Below, in pieces: positions 13,736-25,653 of a stretch of DNA of 64,000 bases. Within the stretch, counting starts at the first letter, position 1. Each line of letters opens with the position of its first letter. The position numbers and the translations under genes are program-made. The notes below the pieces were generated by a model, which worked only from the letters and a program-made list of their open reading frames with translations, ran no database searches and was not told where the DNA came from. The DNA is from Cunninghamia lanceolata (Eukaryota > Streptophyta > Pinopsida > Cupressales > Cupressaceae): the NCBI GenBank assembly GCA_027924645.1, contig BSBN01000254.1:17926501-17990500 (forward strand), given 5' to 3'.

Positions 13736-13856
13736 TGTTGAAAATGAAGGTAGAACTGCTGCTATAAACTTTAAAATTTTGTGTATGCAAAGCTGAAATT
13801 AAGATTAATCTGTAACAATTAATGAACAAGTGCTTATGCACTTTCAAACCAATGTA

Positions 13857-13892
13857 GAAGAGAAGAGAAGAGAAGAGAAGAGAAGAGAAGAG
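13857..13892. repeat. (AGAAG)n microsatellite
   Basis: About seven tandem copies of a GAAGA pentamer, inside the solo LTR at 13736-15464. Confidence 0.9.
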
Positions 13893-14670
13893 CTTCCACA
13901 ATATTTACGTGGAGAAACCCTTTCGGGAAAAAACTCCACACTCAAAGATGTTTCCTGCTTGTATTAAATCTCTTTGAAAAAGATTACATTCAATACTGAA
14001 ATTCCTCTAAGTCCTTGATGCACTTCAAAAGCTTCTTCAATCTTCAAACCTGTAAAAAACTTCAAAAAAGCTTCTTGCTTTTTTCTTCAAAAACTTCTTC
14101 AATAAAAAAACTTCTTGCTTTTTTATTCTAAGTCAAAAAAGCTCTTTGCTTTTTTATTCTAAGTCTTTTACAAAAAACTTCTTGCTTTTATCTTCTAAGT
14201 CTTTTTCCTCAAAACAACTCTCTAGAAAATGTATGGGGTTTTCAATTAAATAAAAGCATCCTCTTTTTAATTCAAGAACTTCTTAACAAGATCTTGAAAC
14301 TCAAAATATAATCAATTATATTTGATAACATAGCTTCCAAAGCTCATGCAAAAATCAAGCTCACTTAAATTGAGAAGACTGAACTCAAACAAAGTCCAAA
14401 CTTTGAGTTAACTGTCCCTTCATGATATGTGCACACAAGTATGCTAAAATTAGCTTTGCCAACATCAAACACATTTCCAAATAAAAGCAACAACTGAAAG
14501 TCCCAAGATTGGGTGCTCAAGTTAGCCCAATCTATTTCAGTCAACTAAAGTAATCAACACATACCAATTCTCATGCAACAACTTGCACAATTGATGTCCC
14601 CAATGTTATTCTGAATTACCTTGTTCTGTATATGCAAGTGACATGTAAACACCGGATCCAAAATGCAATT

Positions 14671-14895
14671 GATACCCATTACCTGAAATACTGAGATATA
14701 CCATCCTGCAACTTTCGAGAGTTGGAGTGTTCTGTAAGTAATATCTTAAAACTAACATGCAAGCATTTGCAACAACATGCAACTGATACCCATTACCTGA
14801 AACACTAAGATGTACCATCATGCAAGTTTCTGGAGTTGGAGTGTTCTGCAAGCAATCTCACAAAACTGACATGTAACAACATGCAAGGTCATACA
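14671..14895. repeat. Two-copy 114-bp tandem duplication
   Basis: GATACCCATTACCTGAAA starts at 14671 and again at 14785, and the following sequence repeats with scattered substitutions. Further right (14875-15060) short CATGCAACAA-type motifs recur many times. These repeats lie inside the solo LTR and explain its extra length. Confidence 0.75.
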
Positions 14896-15829
14896 AGTCT
14901 ATAGGAGTGACATGCAACAACACGCAAGTCCATAGGAGTGACATGCAACAACATGCAAGCACATTCAAGTAACATGCAACAACATGCAAGTAGCAAGCAA
15001 CATGCAGCAACATGCAAGTACATACAAGTGACATGCAAAAATATGCAAGTCCATGCAATCTTTTATGAACTCATGCAAGCATTATCCAATTCATGCATCT
15101 CTAACACTTTAGTTAACTCCAACATTATATCCATGCAAGGTGTCTCAACATTATCCACTCATGTATATAAAAAAACACAACTCCAAGTCTAAATATAAGT
15201 CCCAAGTCTAACTCCCACTCACTAGGAGTTATCAAACTCTATTTTAAGACTTAGGAGAAGTCAACAAAGTCTTCATGGCCTCCACTCAAAAAATGGATGC
15301 CCAAGTTTGAACTTATCAATTAGGAATTGATTGCAAAAGTCAAAGTGATATAATTAATAAATAATTGATCTCTCAAAGTCTTTATGTGTTCGAAACACAT
15401 TCCAAGAACTTTGGAGACACATGAATTGGTTAGGATTGCAAGGTAATGGCAACTTATCCCAACAATTGAAAGATATTTGAAATTATATATATGATTTTGG
15501 TGTTAACTTTATTCAATTATGTATTTGTTTTATTAAGTTAAATAATCATTTTTTGAATGAACATGTAATAAATCAATGTTATAAATTAAATTGATTATTT
15601 ATATTTATTTTAATATTGCTACAGATATTAATTTAACTATAACAATTTAATTCTATTTTATTTTTACACTTTGAAAAAATAACACTATACAAATGCCCTA
15701 AATAACTAGCTCAACCAACTCTATTCATATTATGTGGTTAACCAATTTTATGATCAAGAGAATATCCCATTTGTTCTTCTAAAAGTTTCTCTCTAAATAA
15801 AGAAATGATGGAACCACTGTTGTACAACT

Positions 15830-16094
15830 CATGAGGATGATATAGACATATCTATAAACACATGGAAGGGTTGAATTGTAGTCCTCAAAGAAATCTTCTA
15901 TCCTACAAGAAACTATGATGACTAGTACCTCAAGTTATCTCAATTATGCCAAGGCTAAGATCAAACAATGCAAGAATACACAAACAAATTTCATATTTTG
16001 GTGTCTAAAATAGGATTCTAAGATTCAAAATAAAACCTGGTTTTGAAGTACCAATCAAGCTTGAGACCCCATATCCAATCTCATATGGATTTCC
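15830..16094 (+). pseudogene. Ty3/gypsy gag remnant, left part (split by element A)
   Basis: Near the right end the plus-strand frame reads TMQEYTNKFHILVSKIGF and LVLKYQSSLRPHIQSHMDF, with two in-frame stops. This matches the capsid region of plant Ty3/gypsy Gag proteins. The frame continues exactly across element A: joining 16094 to the sequence after the second TTTCC copy gives QISSIGEAYRFTCKFEAKAKF at 23596 onward. Element A therefore inserted into this gag gene. Upstream of about 15900 frameshifts make the reading unreliable. Confidence 0.65.
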
Positions 16095-17231
16095 TGTTGG
16101 AATTAGGACTGACAACCAAGAGGGGGGGGGTGAATCAGTTGTCTTAAAACTTTAATGCTTGCTGCAGTTAATTCTTCTTTACCATTTCTTAACAGATTAA
16201 TGATATAACCAAGAAAAGTAAGAATCAATAACACATGAGCAGAAACACAAATAACACACTTGACACCAAGATTTTTAATGTGGAAACCTGGTTAAGGGAA
16301 AAACCACGGTGGGGGTTAACCCACAAAGATTATACTTTGTTAAAAGTATTACAAAAGGGGAAGGCACATGCCTTCGGGCTCACTACGCAGAGCTCATTAC
16401 TCAAGAGAGGCTCACTGCCTACAAGAATGATTACAAAGAGATTACAAATTGTTTGAACTGATGAATAGCATCTGCCAATGTAAGAATTTAGTTCTAGTTA
16501 AACACAAAATATTGATCTTACACACTTCATCTTTATTCTGCCCTATTTACTGCTCTGCCATAATCCAGACCTTAGATTTCTTCTCTTTCGCACTTTAATC
16601 TACCTTTTTCACACTTAATCCATCATCTCATCACCCTTTCACACCAAAACACTCGAATCCATCGGCTATATATATCTGCATCAAAAAACTCAATCAACTG
16701 TAGTCAGCTTCAATAAAACTTAGAACATTTATTAAACACTCTGCTCTGTCGGTTGAATCCATGCACAAATATCAACGCGGACCAAAAACTTGTGTTTCCA
16801 AATCATTAATCATGTTGGCCAATACCACTGATTATCACCAATTGCTTATCAACAACTTTTCTGTATCCGAACCAAGATTAAATACTAGGTTGCCCTGTTC
16901 TTCTTCTAACTGTGCTAATTGACTGGAACTCGATACTCAGATCCTTATAACTTTTGAATCCTTTATTATCGGAGGCTAAATCTCTGGGTTTAGATAGTCC
17001 TGACAATACTTATCACTCCCTTAGATCTGCAACACACTGTGAATTACCACCGGAGAGATCCAGACCAAGATATCAGATCCTGTCACATGCTTTGTTTCTG
17101 ACTATCCAGACTTAGACAAATCCTCATTCTAACTTCCGGTATGAACAAATCATGTAATGCAGATGAGTAAGATAGACTTAGTTGCCATCAATGACAACAC
17201 CTGTCATGCATAGCAGTGTCTCTTACCAACA
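16095..17231 (-). repeat. Element A 3' LTR
   Basis: Starts TGTTGGAATTAGG and ends CTTACCAACA; 1137 bp. It contains a run of nine to ten G on the plus strand followed by TGAATCAG near the left end, and the ACGTGG-equivalent region. It includes a segment near 16381-16413 that the partner LTR lacks. Confidence 0.9.
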
Positions 17232-17246
17232 ATCTCCCCCTTTGGC
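17232..17246 (-). promoter_or_regulatory. Element A polypurine tract
   Basis: On the minus strand it reads GCCAAAGGGGGAGAT directly before the 3' LTR. Polypurine tracts prime plus-strand DNA synthesis in LTR retrotransposons. Confidence 0.85.
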
Positions 17247-17592
17247 ATTGATGGCAACACTTAGTGAAAAATGACTAAGTGTCAGAACATTCCTCCTTAC
17301 TATTTACACTTGAGCTTTTCACTGATAAAAAATGCTCCCCCTTTTCTGGATTCCTCATTTTTCACTACTCTTCACTCCCCCTTTGACATCAATGGCAAAG
17401 GGTGGGATCCACAAACAAAAAATTTGCACCAAAATTTTACACACTAGGCCGCATATGTACAAACAGTCTTTTAAGTCTTATTTACATAAACTTAAGTACA
17501 TCATTAAAAATGTTCTTCAATTGTGCCAGCTCACTATCCTAGCTCTTCTTCATAGTGCTCAAAATTGATATGTGGCCACTGAATAGAAATGC

Positions 17593-20500
17593 TTATGACT
17601 CTGATGTACGCAGATCAATGGGGTCACTTGCCTGAGCTGCAATTTGTGCTTCAATCAAAGTGTTGAACATTGTTTCCATTTTGGGGGAAATTAGTCCCCA
17701 GAGCTCACACATCCTTGTCTCAATATTGTCTTTTTCTCTTATCAGTTTCTTTATTTCTTCAATCAGGATGATTGTTTGATATTCTTGGCTCATCATTGAT
17801 ACTGTCAGAGGATCAAAAGATTGGGATACACTTGACAGTTTTTCTTTAGACTCCTTTATTTTTGTTTGAATGTCCTCTATAGCTTTAGGATAGGATAAAC
17901 AAAATTTATATACCTTCCCTCCTTCTATAAGAACATTTTGAATACTTTTTATACTAGTATCTAGCACAGTTCTATCAAGTGTAGTCATCCCTTTCAAGCA
18001 TTAAATCTTTTATCATTGAATTCATTTTTAACCTTAGCCTCTACAGATTTTTCAAGAGATTCAAAATGAGAACTTACAGAGTTTATCAAGTTCTTTAAAT
18101 GCTCGGAGGGGGATGTTGAACAATCCTTCTGAAAATTGGGTATGATCTTCTCCAATATTCCAGATGCAATACCAAGTAGCTCACTATCTTCTATGTGAAA
18201 CTTCAAAATATCTTCTCTGGCCTTAGTTTGAGTGATGGAAGCCAACTTTTCTTTTGCACATGAGATAAGGTATCAAAATTTATTGGACTTTGTATAATGT
18301 CCCGATCTTCTTCAATTTGTTTGTCTCTTTCTAGAATTTCCTTCACTGCTTCTGTAGTGTCTCTTGCCTAAAATGATGATGTATCTTTTTTATCTTTTTT
18401 GGTACTGTCAACCAGGTTGTCCTACTTGGGCTCACATCAATCTTTGCTATCTCTTCCTCTTTTCTGCTTCTTTGTCCTTAGCTTCTTATAATTCATGTTG
18501 CATATTCTTCAATGAATTATCTTCAGTTTGATCATCAGCTTCAACATTCATCTTTGTATCCTTTTTGGATTGATTCAGAGGAGTTTGAATACCTCTTGCA
18601 TCATTAGTTTCATCTGTCATCTTTTCATCTTCCTTGTTCATTGTTTCCTTTTCTGGAATAGAGGAGTCATCTAACTCAGTTTGCTGCTCACTGATCTTCA
18701 ATTCTTCAACATCCAGAATTGAGGAGTCAATCCCATCATCAATCTCTTCTTCAACAATAGGAAGATTGTGTCTTTTTAATGCATTCAGGAGAATATCCTG
18801 AGTATCTTTGACTATCTCATTTGTTTCACCAAGCATGAGTTTATTCATTCTCTTCTTGCTCTTGAAGTCATCCTTCACTTCTTTGAATATCATGTTCATC
18901 TGATTTGGAATAATCTGAGGGCACAAATTTATCAACACATGCTCCCTAATCTCAATGTCTTTACCTTTTGCATTTTCTTTTCTTAACTCTAGAATATCTG
19001 CAAGACTTCTTGGAATTTCAGAAGTTATTTCAATCAAAGCCTTATTGTAGATGTTCAGATATTTGACAGTTGCTTCCTCTAGGACCCTCTTATCAGCATC
19101 ACTATAATGATCAAAGAATTTAGTCATTAGCCTTAAATTTCCATCTACAATGACTGATTTGGTGATGTCATCCATAGAGAGAGTAGGCTTTTCAACAAAT
19201 ATTTCAGTCTTTTGCCTCTTGCTTGCCCTTTCGCTTTTGGAGGGCTTTTCCTTAGTTACCTTGGCTGTATTTGTACCTGAGGCCTTCAATTCTTTGATCT
19301 CAATATCAGAATCAGTTTCTTCTTCATCATTTTCCATGCTTTTATATGTCCGGGTGGCCTTAGTTTTCACTCTTTTCCCTTCTTTTTTGGATGATTTTCC
19401 TTCCGATTTCTTAGGATTTGTAGGTTTTGGGGAAATAGGGGCAACATCTGAGCTTCTAGTAGTCCTTGATGTGGAGGAGGATTCTATCGAAGCACTTCCT
19501 GGTTTCTTATCCTGCTTCTTCTTCTCTGCCTTTTCAGTTCTTTCCTTGAATTGCCTCACAGCTTCCTTTGTGATGCCTAGATTCTCGGACAACTACTCAA
19601 CTTCTTTTCTTACTTTCCTTTTGGTTTCAAGTTTTCTGAGCTCAACATGCATTTTTGCACTTAGCTCCTCATATGTCCCAAATCTTTCAATTGTTGTCTT
19701 TTGGTTTGCTCAAAAGGTGTTGAGCATACATATTCAAGATTTTTCCATCTACCTCATATCCCATGGGCATGATCCAAATGGTTATGGGTTCTACTACTTC
19801 CATTAAGTACTAATCAGTGTCAACCATAAAGCATATTTCATTCTTGTACTTCTCAACAACTGATTTAGGGATTCTTTCTCTAGAATGCATCATATTATGA
19901 AAATTCTTGATGTATCCTCAGATTGTAGTTTTATGTGCTTTATAGTCACCAATGCTGCGTAGATGATCTCTGATCTGAATAGCAACTGGCTCGTCATTAG
20001 TCCAGTGCACACCTTTTACTCCAGGCACTTCATTCATAAAGTAGAAGAATAAACATAGAACCAATGTACCATATTTAAATGTGTTTTTCCTATCTTTCTT
20101 GATTTTGTTCAAGTTCTCAATTAGTTGTTTCTACAATAATTCACACAAGTCATAATCTGCATTTTCCTTTAGCATTTTGTATGGAGCATATATGGTCATT
20201 CCAGAGACAAAGTTCTCCCTGTTGGAATGATAAATTTTGTAACCAATTACCATTGAAGCAAAATTGACATCCAGATCAATAATATCATTGATGGTCATTG
20301 CCCTTTTGTTGAATTTCTCACCGGTTGCATCAGTTACAGTTTAGTTCTTCACAGATTTCAGCATGGGTAAACCACTGGTTTAATTCAACCCAGTCACAAT
20401 CCTGATAGCATCCTTTGTAATTTTGAATGGTTTCAATAGCCACAAAAACTCATCATGCATTCAGATTAAAACATATCAGACCCATTCATCTTTGTCGAAT

Positions 20501-20790
20501 GTTGGAAACCCCATAATCTGAATGAAATGTTTATCATGCAATGCCTTATATTCAGGTTTAAGATCGTGATTTTCATCCCTTAGATGACACTCAAAAAAAT
20601 CTACATACCCCGAGTCCCCAAATTCATCTATGTTCGTATGAATATAGACCCTAATATCTTCAACATGCAGCACACCATACGGAACACTTAAAAATGCACC
20701 TAATGGGTCGACTTCTATTGATTTGTGTGGATGCTTTTTAAATTTGGGTCGAGGCCTTTCAATAATATTAACAACCAAAGGTGTAGCCAT
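17593..20790 (-). pseudogene. Element A ORF2, broken copy of the 1044-aa protein
   Basis: From an ATG at 20790 (MATPLVVNIIERPRPKFKK) the reading follows element B ORF2 along its length, but in pieces: 20790-20476, stops near 20474 and 20460, a stretch to 19918 ending in a stop, 19592-18486 (368 residues including the Lys/Glu-rich middle), then 18245-17994 and 17997-17593 (coiled-coil tail). The conserved head includes FKYGTLVLCLFFYFMNEVPG. It therefore shows what is conserved between two family members of different age. Function is unknown; it is not a polymerase, integrase or protease. Confidence 0.8.
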
Positions 20791-21207
20791 TGCAAAAGAT
20801 TACAAGTTTAAAGATTCACAGATAAATACCTTTTTTACAAAATTAGGGTTGGCGGGCAAATTCCTTGATCGTACTTCAAATCCTTGAAATCTCTGTTCAG
20901 ACGCTATTCTTCTTGCTCTCTTCTAATGCAAAGTGATTCAAATGAAGAGTGAACGACCTTTTTATTCTCTGCAAAACCTAATTCACCTTTGTAATAAATG
21001 CTCTGCCCTAACACATATGGTTACACTATTTCTGCATACAGTCGACCTGTAATTGCTCCGCAAATCGTCATATCCACTTCTTTTCTTCTAGAAATCCTTT
21101 CAAATGATCTATAATAATCCAAATTATTTTCTCTCATAGTGCTAGATTCAGGCACCTACTTACTGGTTGGGGAATAATGCTTCTCCCCCTGAGCCAGAGC
21201 TCCTAAT

Positions 21208-22421
21208 TCAATTCCCGGAGGAACTGTCAGCACCGGATTCCGGTGCAAACTCATTACTATTGTTCATAACACTTTTCTTGACCCATGTCTTGCTCATTTA
21301 ATTCTGGATCTCATTCACATTAATTTTATCTTTGCCTTTGTCTTGTCTTTGCTCATCCAATTTTTTGTTTACCGGACCTCTTCTTTCATTATTCTTGCTT
21401 CTGCAGAATCTTGCAAAATGACCGGATCAGTTACAATTGAAGCACACAACATTTCTTTGCCCATTTGATTGATTTCCTCTTGATTTGCATTGATTAACCA
21501 TGTGTCCAAATCTATTGCATGCAAAGCATTTGCCATTGAAAGAATTGCCATTTCCTCTATTGATTGAGTTATTCATTATCATACTTCTGCATTCATTGGA
21601 TCTATGACCATACCTCTTACAATTGAAGCATTGACTAGAGAAGGATGGACTACTTTGATTTACTCTGCTTTTGCATTGAGTAGCTTTATGACCAAATTTA
21701 CTGCAATTGAAATAATTTCCATTAAAAGATGGATACCTTTGAGCATTAGGCTTTCTTACCGGAGGTCTTCTAGGTCTATTTCTCCCATTTCTTGATTGAA
21801 AATTTCTTTGTTCAGATCTGGAGCTTTCACCTTTTTCATACCCAAGACCATGCTTATCATCAACCTTCTTCTGACTCTCAAGCAACACTTCAAGTTTGGC
21901 TGAGCTTATATTGAACTTCTCCTTGTATTCATTTGCAACTTCTAGGTCATGTTTGAGAATGACAATTTGCCTTTCGAGCTCTTCCTCATTATCTCTGCTT
22001 TCATATAGATCAGACTCTAGATGGCTAGTAATTCTATCCAATCTGCAACATTCTTCTATACTTCTTTCAGAGATTGATTCAGTTTTTATTCAGTCTTCTT
22101 CCTTTCTTCAATTTCCTTGGTTAGCCTCATCACCCCAAATTCCATCTCATGTTTTAGGACAACAACTTCTTTAGCTAACTTCTCACATTCCTTTGTCTTC
22201 TCTTTTAGGGCCTTATCCTTGTTATTGTCTTCATTATGATTTCCTAGTTGAAGAAGTTGCTCCTTCCTCTTTTTATTGGATTTGCTCAATTTTTCTTTTA
22301 AAGTCTCAATGAAGTCTTCAACATCTTTAAGGTTCTCTTGCAGTTCTTTGACTTCTGCTATGGACTGATCAAGATCTTCTAAAGCAAGTTTGAGTTGTTC
22401 CTAGAGGTTGTATTCATCCAT
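21208..22421 (-). pseudogene. Element A ORF1, gag-like with zinc knuckles, broken
   Basis: The ATG is at 22421; an in-frame TAG follows after six codons and a frameshift or stop lies near 22085. Most of the coiled coil and the nucleic-acid-binding part remains open (22041-21427). CCHC zinc knuckles are visible (CFNCKRYGHRSNEC, CFACNRFGHMVNQC, and a first knuckle whose second Cys is read as Ser). The C-terminus APESGADSSSGN at 21208 matches the end of element B ORF1 (APDSGADISSGN). Confidence 0.8.
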
Positions 22422-22468
22422 TTTATTGCCTTCCTAGATCTTCCTCAAGTTAAACTTTTTCAAAGGAA

Positions 22469-22486
22469 CTTGGCTCTGACACCAAT
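22469..22486 (-). promoter_or_regulatory. Element A primer-binding site
   Basis: The minus-strand sequence ATTGGTGTCAGAGCC directly follows the 5' LTR. It matches the initiator tRNA-Met complement TGGTATCAGAGC except for one A-to-G change. Confidence 0.85.
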
Positions 22487-23590
22487 TGTTGGAATTGGGG
22501 CTGACAACTGAGAGGGGGGGTGAATTAGTTGTCTTAAAACTTTAATGCTTGCTACAGTTAATTCTTCTTTACCATTTCTTAACAGATTAATGATATAACC
22601 AAGAAAAGTAAGAATCAATAACACATGAGCAGAAACACAAATAACACACTTGACACCAAGATTTTTAAAGTGGAAACCCGGTTAAGGGAAAAACCACAGT
22701 GGGGGTTAACCCACAAAGATTATACTCTATTAAAAGTATTACAAAAGGGGAAGGCACATGCCTTTAGGCTCACTGCCTACAAGAATGATTACAAAGAGAT
22801 TACAGATTGTTTGAACTGATGAATAGCATCTGCCAATGCAAGAATTTAGTTCCGGTTAAACACAAAATACTGATCTTACACACTTCATCTTTATGCTACC
22901 TTGCTTACTACTCTTCCATAATCTGGACCTTAGATCTCTTCTCTTTTGCACTTTAATCTACCTTTTTTGCACTTACTCCATCATCACATCTCCCTCTCAC
23001 ACCAAAACACTCGAATCCATCGGCTATATATATCTGCATCAACAAATTCAATCAACTGTAGTCGGCTTCAATAAAACTTAGAACATTTATTAAACACTCT
23101 ACTCTGTCGGCTGAATCCATGCACAAATATCAACGTGGACCAAAAACTTGTGTTTCCAGATCATTAATCATGTCGGCCAATACCACTGATTATCACCAAT
23201 TTATTATCAACAACTTTTCTGTATCCGGACCAAGATTAAATACTATGTTGCCCTGTTCTTCTTCTGACTGTGCTGACTAACTGGAACCCGATACTCAAAT
23301 CCTTGTAACTTTTGAATCCTTTATTACCGGAGGCTAAATATCTGGATTTAGATCATCCTGACAATACTTATCACTCCCTCAGATCCACAACACACTGTGA
23401 ATTACCACTAGAAAAAATCCAGACCAAGATACCGGATCCTATCACATGCTCTGTTTCTGACTATTCGGACTTAGACAAATCCTCATTTTGACTTCCGGTA
23501 TGAACAAATCATGTAATGTGGATAAGTAAGATAGACTTAGTTTCCATCAATGACAACACCTGTCATGCGTAGCAGTGTCTCTTGCCAACA
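22487..23590 (-). repeat. Element A 5' LTR
   Basis: Starts TGTTGGAATTGGGG and ends CTTGCCAACA; 1104 bp. It differs visibly from its partner at many sites, which supports an old insertion. Confidence 0.9.
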
Positions 23591-24490
23591 TTTCCTTCAA
23601 ATCTCTTCAATTGGAGAAGCCTATAGATTTACTTGCAAATTTGAAGCAAAAGCAAAGTTCAAGAGAAGATAAAAGATTTGAAGTCTCACAACAAGCCATA
23701 GTCTAAGTCCTTGAAGCATAATTCGAAACTAGGGAATGATCATCAATGCCATTCATTGAAGAAGCAACAATTGTAACATGATCATAAAATTAAGAAGTCA
23801 AAGACTAGCAAGTGGTGCATAGTTCATAATTCTAGCATTCATCCACATAATAATACTATGTTAAGAAGATCTTACTTTTGTAGCTTGAGATAGAAGGGAT
23901 TGACACTACTGTAACATAAGATAAAGGTAAGAAAATCATGTAGACCAAGCCTAGTGCCATGGTAGGTACCATAAATATCTCTACTTCACCTGCAACCACT
24001 AAGGAAGTAGATAGATTATTTCACTCTTAGATGTAGATCAATGGACAACCAATGCATTTCATAGTTGATAATGGAAGTCAGAACCTAATATCTTTTCAAC
24101 CAGTTCAAAGATTGAACATGCCACTAATGCCTCACCTACAACCATGCTCTATTAGATGGTTTAGTGTAGGATTCAAGAAATGTGTTACTCAATAGTGTCA
24201 ACTAGTGTTGTGACAACATCAAGAGTTTTTAGGATATAGTCCCTTGTGGTGTCGTGCCATTAAGGGTATGCGATGTTCTACTAAAGAAACCATATATATC
24301 ATTAACATGCAGTATATGATGTAAATCCAAGAAAAAGATGTTAGTGTTGATGATAGGAGGTATTGCATACCAGAGGTAGTACCAAAAATTTCACTCATAA
24401 GCACCAAATAATGAAAGGGAATAGTAAGTTCTAGCAAGAAATTAGTGCTTTTGATGGTGACACATGAATAGAAAAATATTCTTGCATCAA
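23591..24490 (+). pseudogene. Ty3/gypsy gag-protease remnant, right part
   Basis: This continues the gag frame interrupted by element A (QISSIGEAYRFTCKFEAKAKF until a stop near 23675). After a gap the plus strand at 24037-24200 reads INGQPMHFIVDNGSQNLIS and then PHLQPCSIRWFSVG, matching the start and flank of a Ty3/gypsy aspartic protease. Decayed matches continue to roughly 24490 with frameshifts. The catalytic triplet reads DNG instead of the usual D-T/S-G, so it may be mutated. The host element is cut off at its right side by the LTR beginning near 24574. Confidence 0.65.
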
Positions 24491-24573
24491 CAAAGCACAT
24501 CACAAATCCCATAATAGCTAAAGATGATGAAATGTTACGAGGACATAAGAACACAATAAAATCATAAAACTAA

Positions 24574-25639
24574 TGATTTTACCTCAAATCTTTAAACAAT
24601 CCATTTTCCTTGATAAGGTGGAAGAATGCACGCACCTAAGAAGCAATTCCTATCTATACCCAATGTGAACAAATGTGGATTGCTCTATTCTGACCAGCAC
24701 AAATGGAGGCAAGGATTTGGCAATGGTATAAGGAAAATTGGCTAAGATTTTGGCATAAATTGGATGCTTGGAGACTTGTTATGAAAATGCTTGGAGAGGC
24801 CTTGTATTTATAGATTTTTGGAAGATTTTTTTTATTAATGGTGGAGATTTGAAATGGAGATCCAAGGGTGGAGATTTCATAGTGAATCGGATTGCATCAT
24901 CAATATTGGAGGGTTCACAATATTTTGAAATTTTAAATTCCACCTTGGGAAGGCTTTGCATTAATTAAGATAATGACACATGAATAAATTAAAAATTCAT
25001 TTATGTGGGAGAGGGTGTATTAAAAATTGGATTTTATGGATGAATGGGATGAGAATTGACCAATGCATGGATTTGGAAAGGTGAGGTGGAGACATGTGTG
25101 AGCTTTATTATTTAAATAATGGTCTTGCATGAATGAGGAAATATGAGGTGGAGACACATGTGACTCCCCTTAATTAAAAAATGCTATTTATTTAATCAAG
25201 TGCAGGGAGATGGGATAATGAGGGTTTAAGTTAATTAATTAAGTGATTAACTTAATTAATATGGTTGTTGTAAATTAAGAGATGCGTTAATTAGTGGCAT
25301 AAATTAATTAAGGGTTTACCTAATTAATTTGGGTCTAGGGGCTAGGTAGCTAATTAAATAAATGATATTCATTTAATTAGCCTAGGTTTAGTCGTGGGTT
25401 AGATGGATTAATTAAATAAGTGGACTTTATTTAATTAATTTAGGTTAGTGGTAAAGGATAGGATAATTAGTTAAATAAATTATAATGTTTATTTAATCAA
25501 TTATGGAAATGGACTATGGGGGAATTGTTAAATTAATTAAATAAATTGATTTTGTTTAATTAATTACAGAAAGGGGATAAATTAGTGTAAGCATGTCCAG
25601 AAATGGTAGCATGGGTTATGTCATTTCTAGATGTCTACA
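24574..25639 (-). repeat. L1: LTR of a minus-strand Tat-like element
   Basis: The right end is clear: ATGTCTACA at 25639 is followed by TTTTGCCCCTCTTT, the complement of a polypurine tract (AAAGAGGGGCAAAA), so on the minus strand this is a 3' LTR starting TGTAGACAT. A TATA box (TATAAATA on the minus strand) lies at 24805-24812. The left end is uncertain; a TG at 24574 would give 1066 bp. The U3 part (25170-25565) is a series of AT-rich hairpins at about 60-bp spacing. The insertion lies in the older plus-strand gypsy remnant. Confidence 0.6.
25170..25565. repeat. Array of seven AT-rich hairpins, about 60-bp period (L1 U3)
   Basis: Imperfect palindromes built from TTAATTAAATAA and its complement start near 25170, 25228, 25287, 25350, 25407, 25469 and 25531, intervals of 57-63 bp. 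The clearest are 25350-25380, 25407-25439 and 25531-25565. The spacers between them differ, so palindrome and spacing are kept better than sequence. The array recurs in the duplicated flank at 36135-36530. Confidence 0.75.
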
Positions 25640-25653
25640 TTTTGCCCCTCTTT
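25640..25653 (-). promoter_or_regulatory. Polypurine tract of the L1 element
   Basis: Minus strand AAAGAGGGGCAAAA immediately before TGTAGAC. The same module occurs after L2 (51360-51373) and L3 (52468-52482), and is followed in all three on the plus strand, 100-140 bp away, by GCCCCCTCG(A/G)GAG. Confidence 0.75.

Larger units (their letters stand above)
13736..15464 (-). mobile_element. Solo LTR, Ty1/copia SIRE-like, TSD ATTGA
   Basis: The segment starts TGTTGAAAATG and ends TATCCCAACA, giving the TG...CA ends of an LTR. It is flanked by the same five bases, ATTGA, at 13731-13735 and 15465-15469. About 170 bp inside the left end it carries ACGTGGAGAAACCC, corresponding to ACGTGGAAACCC at the same relative place in the LTRs of elements A and B, and its right end resembles theirs (CCAACA). 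Orientation is inferred from that similarity. No primer site or polypurine tract adjoins it, so it is probably a solo LTR left by LTR-LTR recombination. At 1729 bp it is longer than its relatives, partly because of internal repeats. Confidence 0.7.
16095..23590 (-). mobile_element. Element A: non-autonomous LTR retrotransposon, decayed
   Basis: Two LTRs (16095-17231 and 22487-23590) in direct orientation flank about 5.3 kb. The element is bounded by TTTCC at 16090-16094 and 23591-23595. On the minus strand the order is 5' LTR, a primer-binding site at 22486-22469 complementary to initiator tRNA-Met with one change, a gag-like pseudogene, a large ORF2 pseudogene, a polypurine tract (17246-17232) and the 3' LTR. 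There is no protease, integrase, RT or RNase H sequence. The layout is identical to element B at 27130-34579, so both belong to one family. The LTRs differ by an indel of about 33 bp and scattered substitutions, making this the older copy. Confidence 0.9.

Noticed and set aside
14875..15060. Recurrent CATGCAACAA motifs as a possible CRISPR-like or satellite array
   Set aside because: Spacing is irregular, units overlap, and the tract lies inside a solo LTR of a plant genome.
19150..19806. 218-codon plus-strand ORF
   Set aside because: Antisense shadow of the element A ORF2 remnant (19592-18486, minus).
24219..24554. 111-residue hydrophobic minus-strand ORF
   Set aside because: It is the shadow of the decayed gypsy protease on the plus strand, which gives recognisable motifs.
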